From a bacterium (GTDB lineage: Bacteria; Patescibacteriota; Minisyncoccia; Minisyncoccales; UBA10102), in contig JAUYJR010000003.1 of assembly GCA_030699255.1 (NCBI GenBank), positions 1 to 8,332 of the forward strand: a stretch of DNA of 8,332 bases. The letters run 5' to 3'. A model generated the notes under the pieces. It saw only the letters and a program-made list of their open reading frames with translations. It was not told the origin of the DNA and made no database searches. The position numbers and the translations under genes are program-made. Positions 1-6,416 of this stretch are shown piece by piece. The first letter of the stretch is position 1; each line of letters starts with the position of its first letter.

Positions 1-1
1 G

Positions 2-295
2 ATCAATGTGGGAGTAATCCACTCTCATGCCCCATGCGCGGCGGCAACAAAGGCCGGACTGGATATTTTTCAGCAGGTTGCCATCGTAAAAGCTGGTATT
101 TCAAGGATTCGGGATAATTTCCCAAGCATTACCATGGCAAACTTTTTTCAAGTTGACAATGGGGAGCAAAAGAGTTTTCGTGTCAACGGAGATGTTTGGA
201 GAGAATACCTCCTAACAAAAGGATTCTCTCAACAGGAGCTACAAGACCCAGAGGAGATTGTTCAGATGCTTCTCAAACATCCAATTCCTATCTAG
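2..295 (+). CDS. Partial carbonic-anhydrase-like protein (C-terminal part)
   Basis: The reading frame is already open at the left edge (codons from position 2 read I-N-V-G-V-I-H-S-H-A-P-C), so this is the 3' part, 97 residues, of a gene that begins outside the window; the GTG at 8 is probably internal. The segment SHAPC gives an H-x-x-C pair at the end of a hydrophobic strand, followed by an alanine-rich helix, a charged helix ending in a FP-S/I-I turn, a strand with a VDNGE turn, and an acidic tail. This order resembles the second half of small beta-carbonic-anhydrase-like proteins, where H-x-x-C supplies two zinc ligands. The first ligand motif (C-x-D-x-R) would lie upstream and cannot be checked, so catalytic activity is not claimed. 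It converges on the atp operon and ends 20 nt before a shared terminator. The CDS is well supported; the family is tentative. Confidence 0.55.
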   Translation: MNVGVIHSHAPCAAATKAGLDIFQQVAIVKAGISRIRDNFPSITMANFFQVDNGEQKSFRVNGDVWREYLLTKGFSQQELQDPEEIVQMLLKHPIPI

Positions 296-312
296 AGTTT
301 GATAGGAGCACT

Positions 313-347
313 AAAAAACCGCGGAGAGTAATTCTCCTGCGGTTTTA
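313..347. terminator. Bidirectional intrinsic terminator between the left gene and atpC
   Basis: The arms CCGCGGAGA (319-327) and TCTCC-T-GCGG (333-342) pair with one bulged T at 338 around a 5 nt loop. A-run 313-318 faces T-run 343-346, so the hairpin has a U-tract when read from either strand. It lies 18 nt downstream of the atpC stop on the minus strand and about 20 nt after the stop of the + strand gene, and should terminate both convergent units. Confidence 0.8.
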
Positions 348-364
348 TATTACCATTGTGTATA

Positions 365-610
365 TTAAAAATGCACCAATGCCACAACTTTTTCTTCTCG
401 AACCTCAGCCACCCCTCCCGCAATGGGAAGGGTCTGTTTTTTTCCATTTTCATCTTCTATTACAACATCCCCCTCTTGTAACAGAGAAATGAGTTGAGCG
501 TGATCCGGAAGAATTTGGATTCTTCCGTCAGCTCCCGGCAGAGAAATGCTCTTTGCTTTTCCCGCAAAAAGTTCCCTGTCTAGAGAAAAGATAAGGAGAG
601 GAAATTCCAT
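365..610 (-). CDS. atpC: F1 ATP synthase subunit epsilon, short form without C-terminal helices
   Basis: Epsilon is part of the central rotor stalk, linking gamma to the c-ring. The 81-residue product starts MEFPLLIFSLDRELF, which matches the first strand of the epsilon beta-sandwich. LPGADGRIQILPDHAQLIS near residues 24-42 is the family's G-x-x-G-x-x-x-x-L-P-x-H-A signature, followed by a strand with an EGDVVI turn. The protein stops at ALVHF, the end of the N-terminal sandwich. The usual 45-55 residue helical hairpin, which inhibits ATP hydrolysis in E. coli and Bacillus enzymes, is absent. The frame also has an upstream ATG at 670, but that would add 20 residues with no family resemblance inside the end of atpD; the ATG at 610 lies 4 nt after the atpD stop and is preferred. 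It is the last gene of the operon. No strong Shine-Dalgarno site is visible, so translation is probably coupled to atpD. Confidence 0.9.
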   Translation of the reverse strand: MEFPLLIFSLDRELFAGKAKSISLPGADGRIQILPDHAQLISLLQEGDVVIEDENGKKQTLPIAGGVAEVREEKVVALVHF

Positions 611-614
611 GGTT

Positions 615-1979
615 TTACACTTCACTAATCTCGCCCTTGAGGTAGAAGGCTCCTTCTTCTCGATGATCATGTTTGCCCTCTATAATTTCCCGGAAACTGC
701 GAACAGTTTCTTCCATTTTCACATATTTTCCCTCTCGTCCGGTAAAGGCTTCCGCAACCGAGAATGGCTGAGAAAGAAAGCGCTGAAGTCGTCTGGCACG
801 CGCCACAACCGTTCTATCCTCATCGGAAAGTTCTTCCATGCCAAGAATGGCAATAATGTCCTGGAGCTCCTTGTAGCGCTGGAGAATCTTTTGTACATCT
901 CTGGCAACTCGGTAGTGTTCTTCTCCAACAATTCTTGGATCAAGAGCCGAAGAGTTTGAGGCAAGAGGATCAACCGCGGGGTAGATACCGAGCTGAGCCA
1001 ATTCACGGGAAAGCACAACAGTGGAGTCAAGATGAGCAAACGCGGTAGCGGGAGCTGGATCTGTAATATCGTCCGCTGGCACGTAAATTGCTTGCACGGA
1101 AGTAATAGATCCCTTTGTAGTTGAGGTAATGCGTTCTTGCAACTGCCCCATATCGGCTGCCAATGTTGGCTGGTATCCTACCGCGGAAGGCATACGCCCC
1201 ATGAGTGTTGATACTTCTGATCCCGCCTGCACAAATCGGAAAATATTATCTACAAAGAAAAGAACATCCTTATGCTTTTCATCTCGGAAATATTCTGCCA
1301 TGGTAAGACCCGTGAGCGCCACGCGGAATCTTGCTCCCGGTACTTCATTCATCTGCCCAAACACTAGGGCGGTATTGCCCAGCACGCCAGAATCTTTCAT
1401 TTCATGGTACAGATCATTCCCTTCACGAGTTCTCTCTCCAACTCCGGCAAAAACTGAATACCCTCCATGTGCCTTGGCGGTGTTGTGAATGAGTTCCTGC
1501 AAGAGCACGGTTTTCCCCACGCCAGCTCCCCCAAACAATCCAACCTTTCCTCCTTTCAGAAATGGGCAGAGAAGGTCAATAACTTTTATGCCCGTCTCAA
1601 AAATCTCAGGCTCAACCCTCTGATCTTCCAGAGAAGGAGCCTTCCGCAGAATGGGTCTTGTCTCTGTTTCTTTGGGCATGTCTCCCAAATTGTCAATTGG
1701 TTCTCCTAGTACATTAAACATTCTCCCCAAAGCAACCTCTCCAACGGGAACAGATATGGGATGTCCCGTATCCTCCACCTCCTGACCTCGATACAAGCCA
1801 TCTGTTGAGGCCATGGCAATTGTTCTTACCCGCTTGCCCCCAAGGTGTTTCATTACCTCCAACACAACGTTTTCTGATTCCGTTTTCACGCGGAGAGAGG
1901 TGGTAAGTTTTGGAAGAACACTTTGAAACTCCACGTCTACAACCGGACCCAATATTTGAATGATTGTTCCTGTATTCAT
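615..1979 (-). CDS. atpD: F1 ATP synthase subunit beta (catalytic)
   Basis: This is the catalytic subunit of the F1 head, which makes ATP from ADP and phosphate in three alternating sites. The 454 residues contain the N-terminal barrel (GTIIQILGPVVDVEF), Walker A GGAGVGKT at 150-157, GERTREG at 181-187 with the catalytic Glu182 and Arg183, the Walker B region FFVDNIFRF with Asp244, the AGSEVSTLMGRMPSAVGYQP segment, and GIYPAVDPL at 331-339 with the adenine-stacking Tyr333. The DELSEED loop reads EELSDED (382-388). Small departures are NEVPGARFR for the usual NEPPGARxR, and ASNSSALDP for the common DSTSRxLDP. The C terminus ends at KGEISEV, about a dozen residues shorter than E. coli beta. Its ATG overlaps the atpG stop by 4 nt (ATGA), implying coupled translation. 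Identification is secure. Confidence 0.98.
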   Translation of the reverse strand: MNTGTIIQILGPVVDVEFQSVLPKLTTSLRVKTESENVVLEVMKHLGGKRVRTIAMASTDGLYRGQEVEDTGHPISVPVGEVALGRMFNVLGEPIDNLGDMPKETETRPILRKAPSLEDQRVEPEIFETGIKVIDLLCPFLKGGKVGLFGGAGVGKTVLLQELIHNTAKAHGGYSVFAGVGERTREGNDLYHEMKDSGVLGNTALVFGQMNEVPGARFRVALTGLTMAEYFRDEKHKDVLFFVDNIFRFVQAGSEVSTLMGRMPSAVGYQPTLAADMGQLQERITSTTKGSITSVQAIYVPADDITDPAPATAFAHLDSTVVLSRELAQLGIYPAVDPLASNSSALDPRIVGEEHYRVARDVQKILQRYKELQDIIAILGMEELSDEDRTVVARARRLQRFLSQPFSVAEAFTGREGKYVKMEETVRSFREIIEGKHDHREEGAFYLKGEISEV

Positions 1980-2911
1980 ACGCCTAGCGCTTCTTTTCCC
2001 GCGGCAATTTCGGCAACTTCTTGGGTAATACCGGCCTGCCGCGCTTTATTTAGCTGAAGTGTCAGTGTTTCCATAAGGTTTTTAGCATTATCACTTGCAT
2101 TTTTCATTGCAACCATCCGAGAAGAGTGTTCCGCTGCGTTTGACTCCAATACAAGATGAAGAATTTCAGATCGTATAAGCATATCTGAAAGTTTTTCAAT
2201 CAGCTCCTCGGGAGAAGGCTCAAGAAGTGTTGAGGATGTCTCTCTCCCCTCTTCTTGTTCTTCTTTCCACAAAGAATACTTGCCTGTTTTTGGAATAATA
2301 CTTTCTATCACACGCAGAAGCACCTCTTTTGAGAATGGAAGGATTTGAATCCCTCTCACGTGCCGTTCCAGTGCCGATACAAATGTGGTGGATCGGCACG
2401 CAACTTCTTCGTACAAATTCTCTCTTCTTGCCTCCAGTATCCAGTTTGCAACGGGAGAAATATCCTCAATGGTTGCCACTTCGGAAAAACGGAGAAACTC
2501 TTTGGTAATAGGGACTCCACGTTTCCTGAACACATCTCTTGCCTTTCTTCCTATTGTAATAACGTCTACCCGTTTCCCTTCCGCTTCCTTTAACTCCTTC
2601 CAAGCAAGGGCAGATCGTACAACGGCGCTGTTATAGCTTCCGCACAGCCCTTTATCGCTTGTTATCACCAAGAGACAGACCACTCCCGTAGACAAGGGTG
2701 CCTGAAAAGAAATCATGTCTCCTTCTCTCTGTAAGTGCGTAAGCAGACTTGTAAAGAGCGAGAGCATGTTTTTTGCGTATGGACGCGCGCGGAAGGCAGA
2801 TTCTTGAGACCTCCTCATTTTTGCCGCGGAAACCATCTCCATGGCTTTTGTAATCTTGCCAATGTTTGTTACCGCGCGTACTTTTCCTTTCAAATGCTGT
2901 TGAGAAGCCAT
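1976..2911 (-). CDS. atpG: F1 ATP synthase subunit gamma (rotor shaft)
   Basis: Gamma is the rotating coiled-coil shaft inside the alpha3beta3 head. The N-terminal helix carries NIGKITKAMEMVSAAKMRR (16-34), the C-terminal helix carries EHSSRMVAMKNASDNAKNL (261-279) and LNKARQAGITQEVAEIAAGK, both hallmark segments, and the Rossmann-like middle has TSDKGLCGSYN (84-94). At 311 residues it is somewhat longer than the common 285-290. The extra length probably lies in the globular middle; a charged stretch at 214-235 is the least familiar part. The start ATG is 3 nt after the atpA stop (TAG-GGT-ATG). The best purine-rich site, GGAGGA, lies 20 nt upstream inside atpA, too far for ordinary spacing, so coupling to atpA is likely. 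The gene ends in TGA, showing that TGA is not reassigned in this genome. Confidence 0.97.
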   Translation of the reverse strand: MASQQHLKGKVRAVTNIGKITKAMEMVSAAKMRRSQESAFRARPYAKNMLSLFTSLLTHLQREGDMISFQAPLSTGVVCLLVITSDKGLCGSYNSAVVRSALAWKELKEAEGKRVDVITIGRKARDVFRKRGVPITKEFLRFSEVATIEDISPVANWILEARRENLYEEVACRSTTFVSALERHVRGIQILPFSKEVLLRVIESIIPKTGKYSLWKEEQEEGRETSSTLLEPSPEELIEKLSDMLIRSEILHLVLESNAAEHSSRMVAMKNASDNAKNLMETLTLQLNKARQAGITQEVAEIAAGKEALGV

Positions 2912-2914
2912 ACC

Positions 2915-4435
2915 CTAAAGAGTGATAAATTCCTCCAATATGCTCTTTATCTTTTCTTGCGTTTCTTCCGGCAGATCTTTTTCATTTCCAATCTTCAAGA
3001 GCGTATCGGCATGGCGAACGCGCATGAATTCCAGAAACCTCTTTTCAAAGTCCTGTACATTCTCCCTTGGCATATCATCTAGGTATCCTGAAATACCGGC
3101 AAACAAGATGCATACCTGCTCTGCCATGGGCATTACTCCGTACTGTTCTTGCTTGAGCACTTCTGTAAGGCTTGCGCCACGCACAATACGCTTTCTTGTA
3201 GCCTCGTCCAAATCCTGCGAGAACTGCGCGAATGCCGCAAGCTCTTGGTACTGGGCAAGTTCCAATTTTAATTGAGAAGCCACCTTTTTCATTGCCTTTG
3301 TCTGAGCTGCGGATCCCACACGAGAAACTGATAGTCCAATATTCACCGCAGGACGCTGGCCTTTGGCAAAAAGATCAGACTCTAGATAAATTTGTCCGTC
3401 CGTTATGGAGATTACGTTGGTAGGAATATATGCTGAAACGTCTCCAAGCTGAGTTTCAATAAGGGGAAGGGCCGTCAAAGATCCTCCTCCCTCGCTTTTT
3501 GACAACTTTGCTGCGCGCTCCAGAAGACGAGAATGCAAATAGAAAATATCTCCAGGATATGCTTCTCTTCCCGGCGGACGTCTGAGCAACAGCGCTATCT
3601 GGCGCCATGCCCACGCGTGCTTTGACAAGTCGTCATACACAATAAGAACGTCTTTCCCGTTATCTCGGAAATGCTCCGCCATACTACAGCCGGCAAATGG
3701 AGCTATGTGCCAAAGCGATACAGGATCAGAAGCTCCTGCAACCACCACAATAGTGTACTCCATGGCACCCCTGCGCTTGAGCTCTTCCACAATTTGAGCA
3801 ACTTTGGAGTACTTCTGCCCTATGGCAACGTACACGCATAGAGGACGTGTTTCGCTTGGCTCATTGAGCTGATTTATAATGGTATCAACGGCAAGGGCGG
3901 TCTTTCCAGTCTGTCTGTCTCCAATAATAAGCTCACGCTGACCCCTTCCAATTGGAATAACAGCATCAATCACCTTCATGCCGGTAGCCATAGGAGAAGA
4001 AACAGATTCTCGCGCAATAACGGAGGGAGCTTTGCGCTCCACGGGCAGAAACAGGTTGGTTGTAATATCCCCCTTTCCGTCCATTGGCACGCCAAGTGGA
4101 TTCACAACCCTACCAAGCAACTCTTCTCCAACCGGAACGCTTAGAACCTTTCCTGTACGACGCACCACATCTCCCTCTTGAATTCTACTGTCCGAGTCAA
4201 GAAGCACAGCGCTTGCCGTGAACTCCTCCAAGCTCAGAATCATTGCAGGCACGGAACCTTCTTGCGCATTTCCCTCTCCCCAGTTACCAATGGTAACCAT
4301 TTCAGAAAACACGGCATGAGGCAGTCCTTCAATCTGACAGACACCATCACCAACTGAAATCACTCTCCCAACCTCTTCCGAGTGAGTCTGGAGATTAACC
4401 GTTTTTATATACTCCTTAAATTTCCGTAAATCCAT
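2915..4435 (-). CDS. atpA: F1 ATP synthase subunit alpha
   Basis: Alpha alternates with beta in the head, binds nucleotide at the non-catalytic sites and supplies the arginine finger to the catalytic sites. Visible in the 506 residues are the N-terminal barrel (VGRVISVGDGVCQIEGL), Walker A GDRQTGKT at 172-179, GQKYSKVAQIVEEL, the Walker B region VLIVYDDLSKHA, RRPPGREAYPGD, FYLHSRLLERAAKLS, and the finger motif SRVGSAAQT with Arg372. Length is normal. HAWAWRQ at 273-279 replaces the common AVAYRQ, adding two tryptophans. The first 22 residues form a basic helix (LRKFKEYIKTV) where delta normally docks. The helix is present but does not obviously match the E. coli sequence, of interest because the delta domain is reduced here. 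The start lies 1 nt after the atpFH stop (TAA-T-ATG). No Shine-Dalgarno site is evident. Confidence 0.98.
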   Translation of the reverse strand: MDLRKFKEYIKTVNLQTHSEEVGRVISVGDGVCQIEGLPHAVFSEMVTIGNWGEGNAQEGSVPAMILSLEEFTASAVLLDSDSRIQEGDVVRRTGKVLSVPVGEELLGRVVNPLGVPMDGKGDITTNLFLPVERKAPSVIARESVSSPMATGMKVIDAVIPIGRGQRELIIGDRQTGKTALAVDTIINQLNEPSETRPLCVYVAIGQKYSKVAQIVEELKRRGAMEYTIVVVAGASDPVSLWHIAPFAGCSMAEHFRDNGKDVLIVYDDLSKHAWAWRQIALLLRRPPGREAYPGDIFYLHSRLLERAAKLSKSEGGGSLTALPLIETQLGDVSAYIPTNVISITDGQIYLESDLFAKGQRPAVNIGLSVSRVGSAAQTKAMKKVASQLKLELAQYQELAAFAQFSQDLDEATRKRIVRGASLTEVLKQEQYGVMPMAEQVCILFAGISGYLDDMPRENVQDFEKRFLEFMRVRHADTLLKIGNEKDLPEETQEKIKSILEEFITL

Positions 4436-4436
4436 A

Positions 4437-5315
4437 TTATTCAGCTACCGTTGCTTCTTGCCAAACCCTATGCAATTTTCCCCTCATGGTTGCATCAATC
4501 ATGTGTTCTCCGCCAAAGAACAGCGCAATGCCTCCTAGAACTTCCGGATGTACACGCTCCGTAACAGTGAATCCTGCTTTTTTCAAGAGATCTCGAAGAC
4601 GCATCCGTTCATCATCCGAAAGCGTTCGGGCCGTTACCACTTCCATGGATTTCTCCTCCTGATCTTCTAGAATATCGGCACATGCCTTCATAATGGTAGG
4701 GAGAAATTTTACGTCTCCCTGTTTTGAGAGAAGATCACGAAAAACCTTTCCTGCTTTCACCATATCTTCTTTTTGTTCTCCACTTGTTGTTTCCCTTGCA
4801 ATCAGTTGACCGTAAAACTCTTCCTCAAATACGCGAAGTGCCTCTTTAAATGCTTCTTCTTCATGCTGAGGGGTAACTGAACTACCAAGAACGCGTTCCG
4901 CAACCAAAAGGCCCATTTTTGCAATCTCTTCTTTTGAGGCTTCAACAATTTTTTGCTGCTGTTTCTCCCCTTCGGCTTTCGCCACAGAGAGGATTCGTTC
5001 AGCCTCCTCTCTTGCCCATTTTTTTGCCTGCTCACCCTGCTCCCGAGAAAGCGTTCGAGCCTCATGAAGCACCTTGTTTGCCTCTTCTTTGGCCTTGTGC
5101 ATTGTTTGGGATTTTAAATCCTCAATCTGCTGAAGCTTGCGCTCGTACTCATTAGAAAATTCCAGACCTTGGGCAATGCGCTCCTTTCTGTCGTCCAGAA
5201 ACTGCACAATCCGCTGGAATACAAGCTGGCGCAACAAAAACAACACAATGAGAAATGTGGTTGCCTGCGCAAACAACAGTCGCACGTTTATGCCCAAACC
5301 TTCAATAAGTTCCAT
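4437..5315 (-). CDS. atpFH: Fused F-type ATP synthase subunits b and delta (peripheral stalk)
   Basis: One 292-residue frame covers the whole peripheral stalk. Residues about 12-33 (LLFAQATTFLIVLFLLRQ) are the single membrane helix of b, followed by the b signature FLDDRKERIAQGL (39-51) and a long charged coiled coil to about 167, with AERVLGSS at 139-146 as in b C termini. Residues about 190-292 match the second half of delta: an LLSKQGDVKFLP helix pair, then TARTLSDDERMRLRDLL, HPEVLGGIALFFGGEHMID and ATMRGKLHRVWQEA, the delta C-terminal domain. Only about 50-60 residues remain between b and that domain, where a full delta N-terminal bundle needs about 105. Ordinary b and delta are separate; mycobacterial b-delta fusions are much larger and come with a second b' gene, which is missing here. 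An in-frame ATG at 4763 (Met185) could start a free delta piece. No frameshift is needed to read the fusion. It sits between atpE and atpA, where atpF and atpH belong. Confidence 0.9.
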   Translation of the reverse strand: MELIEGLGINVRLLFAQATTFLIVLFLLRQLVFQRIVQFLDDRKERIAQGLEFSNEYERKLQQIEDLKSQTMHKAKEEANKVLHEARTLSREQGEQAKKWAREEAERILSVAKAEGEKQQQKIVEASKEEIAKMGLLVAERVLGSSVTPQHEEEAFKEALRVFEEEFYGQLIARETTSGEQKEDMVKAGKVFRDLLSKQGDVKFLPTIMKACADILEDQEEKSMEVVTARTLSDDERMRLRDLLKKAGFTVTERVHPEVLGGIALFFGGEHMIDATMRGKLHRVWQEATVAE

Positions 5316-5323
5316 GGTATGTT

Positions 5324-5329
5324 CTCCTT
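5324..5329 (-). promoter_or_regulatory. Canonical Shine-Dalgarno site for atpFH
   Basis: The minus strand reads AAGGAG, 8 nt before the ATG at 5315 and overlapping the TAA stop of atpE. It is the only clear, well-spaced ribosome binding site among the genes of this window and fixes the fusion start. Confidence 0.75.
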
Positions 5330-5555
5330 ACACAAACTTAATAATCAGGGCAACAACCAGAGCGTAAATCGCGATAGCTTCCGCAAACGCGATAGCCAAG
5401 ATCATAGCTGCCTGAATTTTTGGTGCGGCCTCCGGATTTCTTCCAATTGCCTCCATTGCTCGAGCGGCCAAAATACCCACGCCAATTCCAGGTCCAACGG
5501 CTCCCAAACCAATTGCTATTGCTGCTCCTATTTCTTTTGCTGCTTCTACTTCCAT
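5328..5555 (-). CDS. atpE: Fo ATP synthase subunit c (proteolipid)
   Basis: This is the membrane rotor subunit; a ring of copies carries the coupling ion past subunit a. The 75 residues form two hydrophobic helices joined by the polar loop GRNPEA (38-43). Helix 1 has the packing motif GPGIGVG (21-27), and helix 2 carries the ion-binding carboxylate Glu59 in AFAEAIAIYAL. Sodium-type rings usually have Gln at the position of Val26 and Ser or Thr right after the Glu; here Val26, Ala60 and Ile61 occupy these places, so proton coupling is predicted. There is no long N-terminal signal. A 38 nt gap separates it from atpB, the largest inside the operon. The leader just before the ATG is A/T-rich with no Shine-Dalgarno site at normal distance; an AGGTCAG lies about 30 nt upstream. 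Identification is secure. Confidence 0.97.
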   Translation of the reverse strand: MEVEAAKEIGAAIAIGLGAVGPGIGVGILAARAMEAIGRNPEAAPKIQAAMILAIAFAEAIAIYALVVALIIKFV

Positions 5556-5593
5556 AGTATATTTTGTGTTATATCGTTATCTTTTCTGACCTT

Positions 5594-6340
5594 TTAATGC
5601 GCCATTGCGGTCTCTGTTGCAAAACTCAAGAAGATAAGGGTAAGTGCGGCAAATACCAGCGCCTGGAGGAATCCAATCAAGAGTTCCAATGCCAGAAAAG
5701 GAACGGGAACAACTAGTGGGATAAGAGCCATAATAATAACAAGCATAACTTTCCCCGCAAACATGTTGCCAAATAGTCGAAATGAAAAAGAAACAATTTT
5801 TGTGAACTCTCCCAGAAGCTCCAGAAGACCTACAAAAAAATTAAGCGGACCCTTTCCAAACACAAAGAACTTTCCCAAATGAGCCCATAAGCCAAGTTTC
5901 CGAATACCGTAGATCTGCGTGATAATAACAGAAACCAGAGCCAACGCAAGAGTTGTATTGAGCTCACTCGCCGGAGGACGGAAAAATGGAGTAAAAACAG
6001 AGTGGCCATCAACCTGTTGATAGAATCCCACGGATCCAATTCCTGGAAATATTCCAATCCAGTTCATAAAAAGAATAAATAGGAAAAACGAAGCAATGAG
6101 AGGAAAGAATTCTTTTGCCTTCTCTCTACTCCCGGTAATACTCTCCATGAATCCAAATATTCCTTCGATAGTAACCTCAGCAACTCCCTGGACTTTTCCG
6201 GGAACAAGTTGAAGGGAATGGACAACAAAAATTCCGATTCCCACAAGGAGAATTGCCGCTATCCACGCAAGCAAAAGACTGCTCGAAATAGGCAATCCCA
6301 AGATTGTTCCTATAATTTCAGGTTCAATGTGAACTTTCAT
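5594..6340 (-). CDS. atpB: Fo ATP synthase subunit a (proton channel stator)
   Basis: Subunit a forms the two half-channels that deliver protons to the c-ring. The 248 residues contain about five to six hydrophobic segments (near 20-41, 79-101, 128-145, 165-186, 196-216 and 218-240). The essential arginine is Arg188 in SFSFRLFGNMFAG, and the last helix carries GFLQALVFAALTLIFL with Gln226. Asn128 lies in the ELNTTLALAL segment, where LN is conserved. Nine residues after the essential Arg, Lys197 takes the place of E. coli Glu219; seven residues before Gln226, Glu219 takes the place of E. coli His245. It is the first gene of the operon. No atpI or atpZ gene precedes it; the next gene upstream is divergent. 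The ATG at 6340 has only weak purine-rich sequence before it and lies about 16 nt from the predicted transcription start. Confidence 0.97.
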   Translation of the reverse strand: MKVHIEPEIIGTILGLPISSSLLLAWIAAILLVGIGIFVVHSLQLVPGKVQGVAEVTIEGIFGFMESITGSREKAKEFFPLIASFFLFILFMNWIGIFPGIGSVGFYQQVDGHSVFTPFFRPPASELNTTLALALVSVIITQIYGIRKLGLWAHLGKFFVFGKGPLNFFVGLLELLGEFTKIVSFSFRLFGNMFAGKVMLVIIMALIPLVVPVPFLALELLIGFLQALVFAALTLIFLSFATETAMAH

Positions 6341-6362
6341 GCGTTTCTATCTTATCTTGCGG

Positions 6363-6391
6363 ATTCTATCACCATATTCCAAAATAATCAA
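6363..6391 (-). promoter_or_regulatory. Predicted sigma70-type promoter of the atp operon
   Basis: On the minus strand, TTGATT (6391-6386, 4 of 6 to consensus) and TAGAAT (6368-6363, 5 of 6) are separated by exactly 17 nt. Transcription would start near 6356, giving a leader of about 16 nt before atpB. The elements are seen; promoter function is inferred. Confidence 0.6.
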
Positions 6392-6397
6392 TATAAT
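6392..6397 (+). promoter_or_regulatory. Predicted -10 box for the rightward kinase/DUF2914 genes
   Basis: A perfect TATAAT lies 19 nt before the ATG at 6417, which would give a leader of roughly 12 nt. No good -35 hexamer stands 16-18 nt upstream (TCACCA at 6369-6374 is poor). The box directly abuts the -35 of the opposing atp promoter, so the two polymerase sites overlap. Confidence 0.45.
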
Positions 6398-6416
6398 GGT
6401 ATTGTAGGGCATCTTT

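Noticed and set aside
611..670. Upstream ATG at 670 giving a 101-residue epsilon
   Set aside because: The added 20 residues lie inside the end of atpD and do not resemble epsilon; the ATG at 610 begins exactly at the first strand of the family.
546..959. 137-residue + strand ORF opposite atpC and atpD
   Set aside because: Antisense shadow of conserved atp genes; low-complexity translation without any recognisable domain.
4802..5065. 87-residue minus-strand ORF inside atpFH
   Set aside because: Lys/Arg-rich frame-shifted shadow of the coiled-coil region, with no family features and no start signal.
5328..5555. Sodium-binding c-ring, considered because of the GPGIG motif
   Set aside because: The coordinating Gln and Ser/Thr residues are missing.
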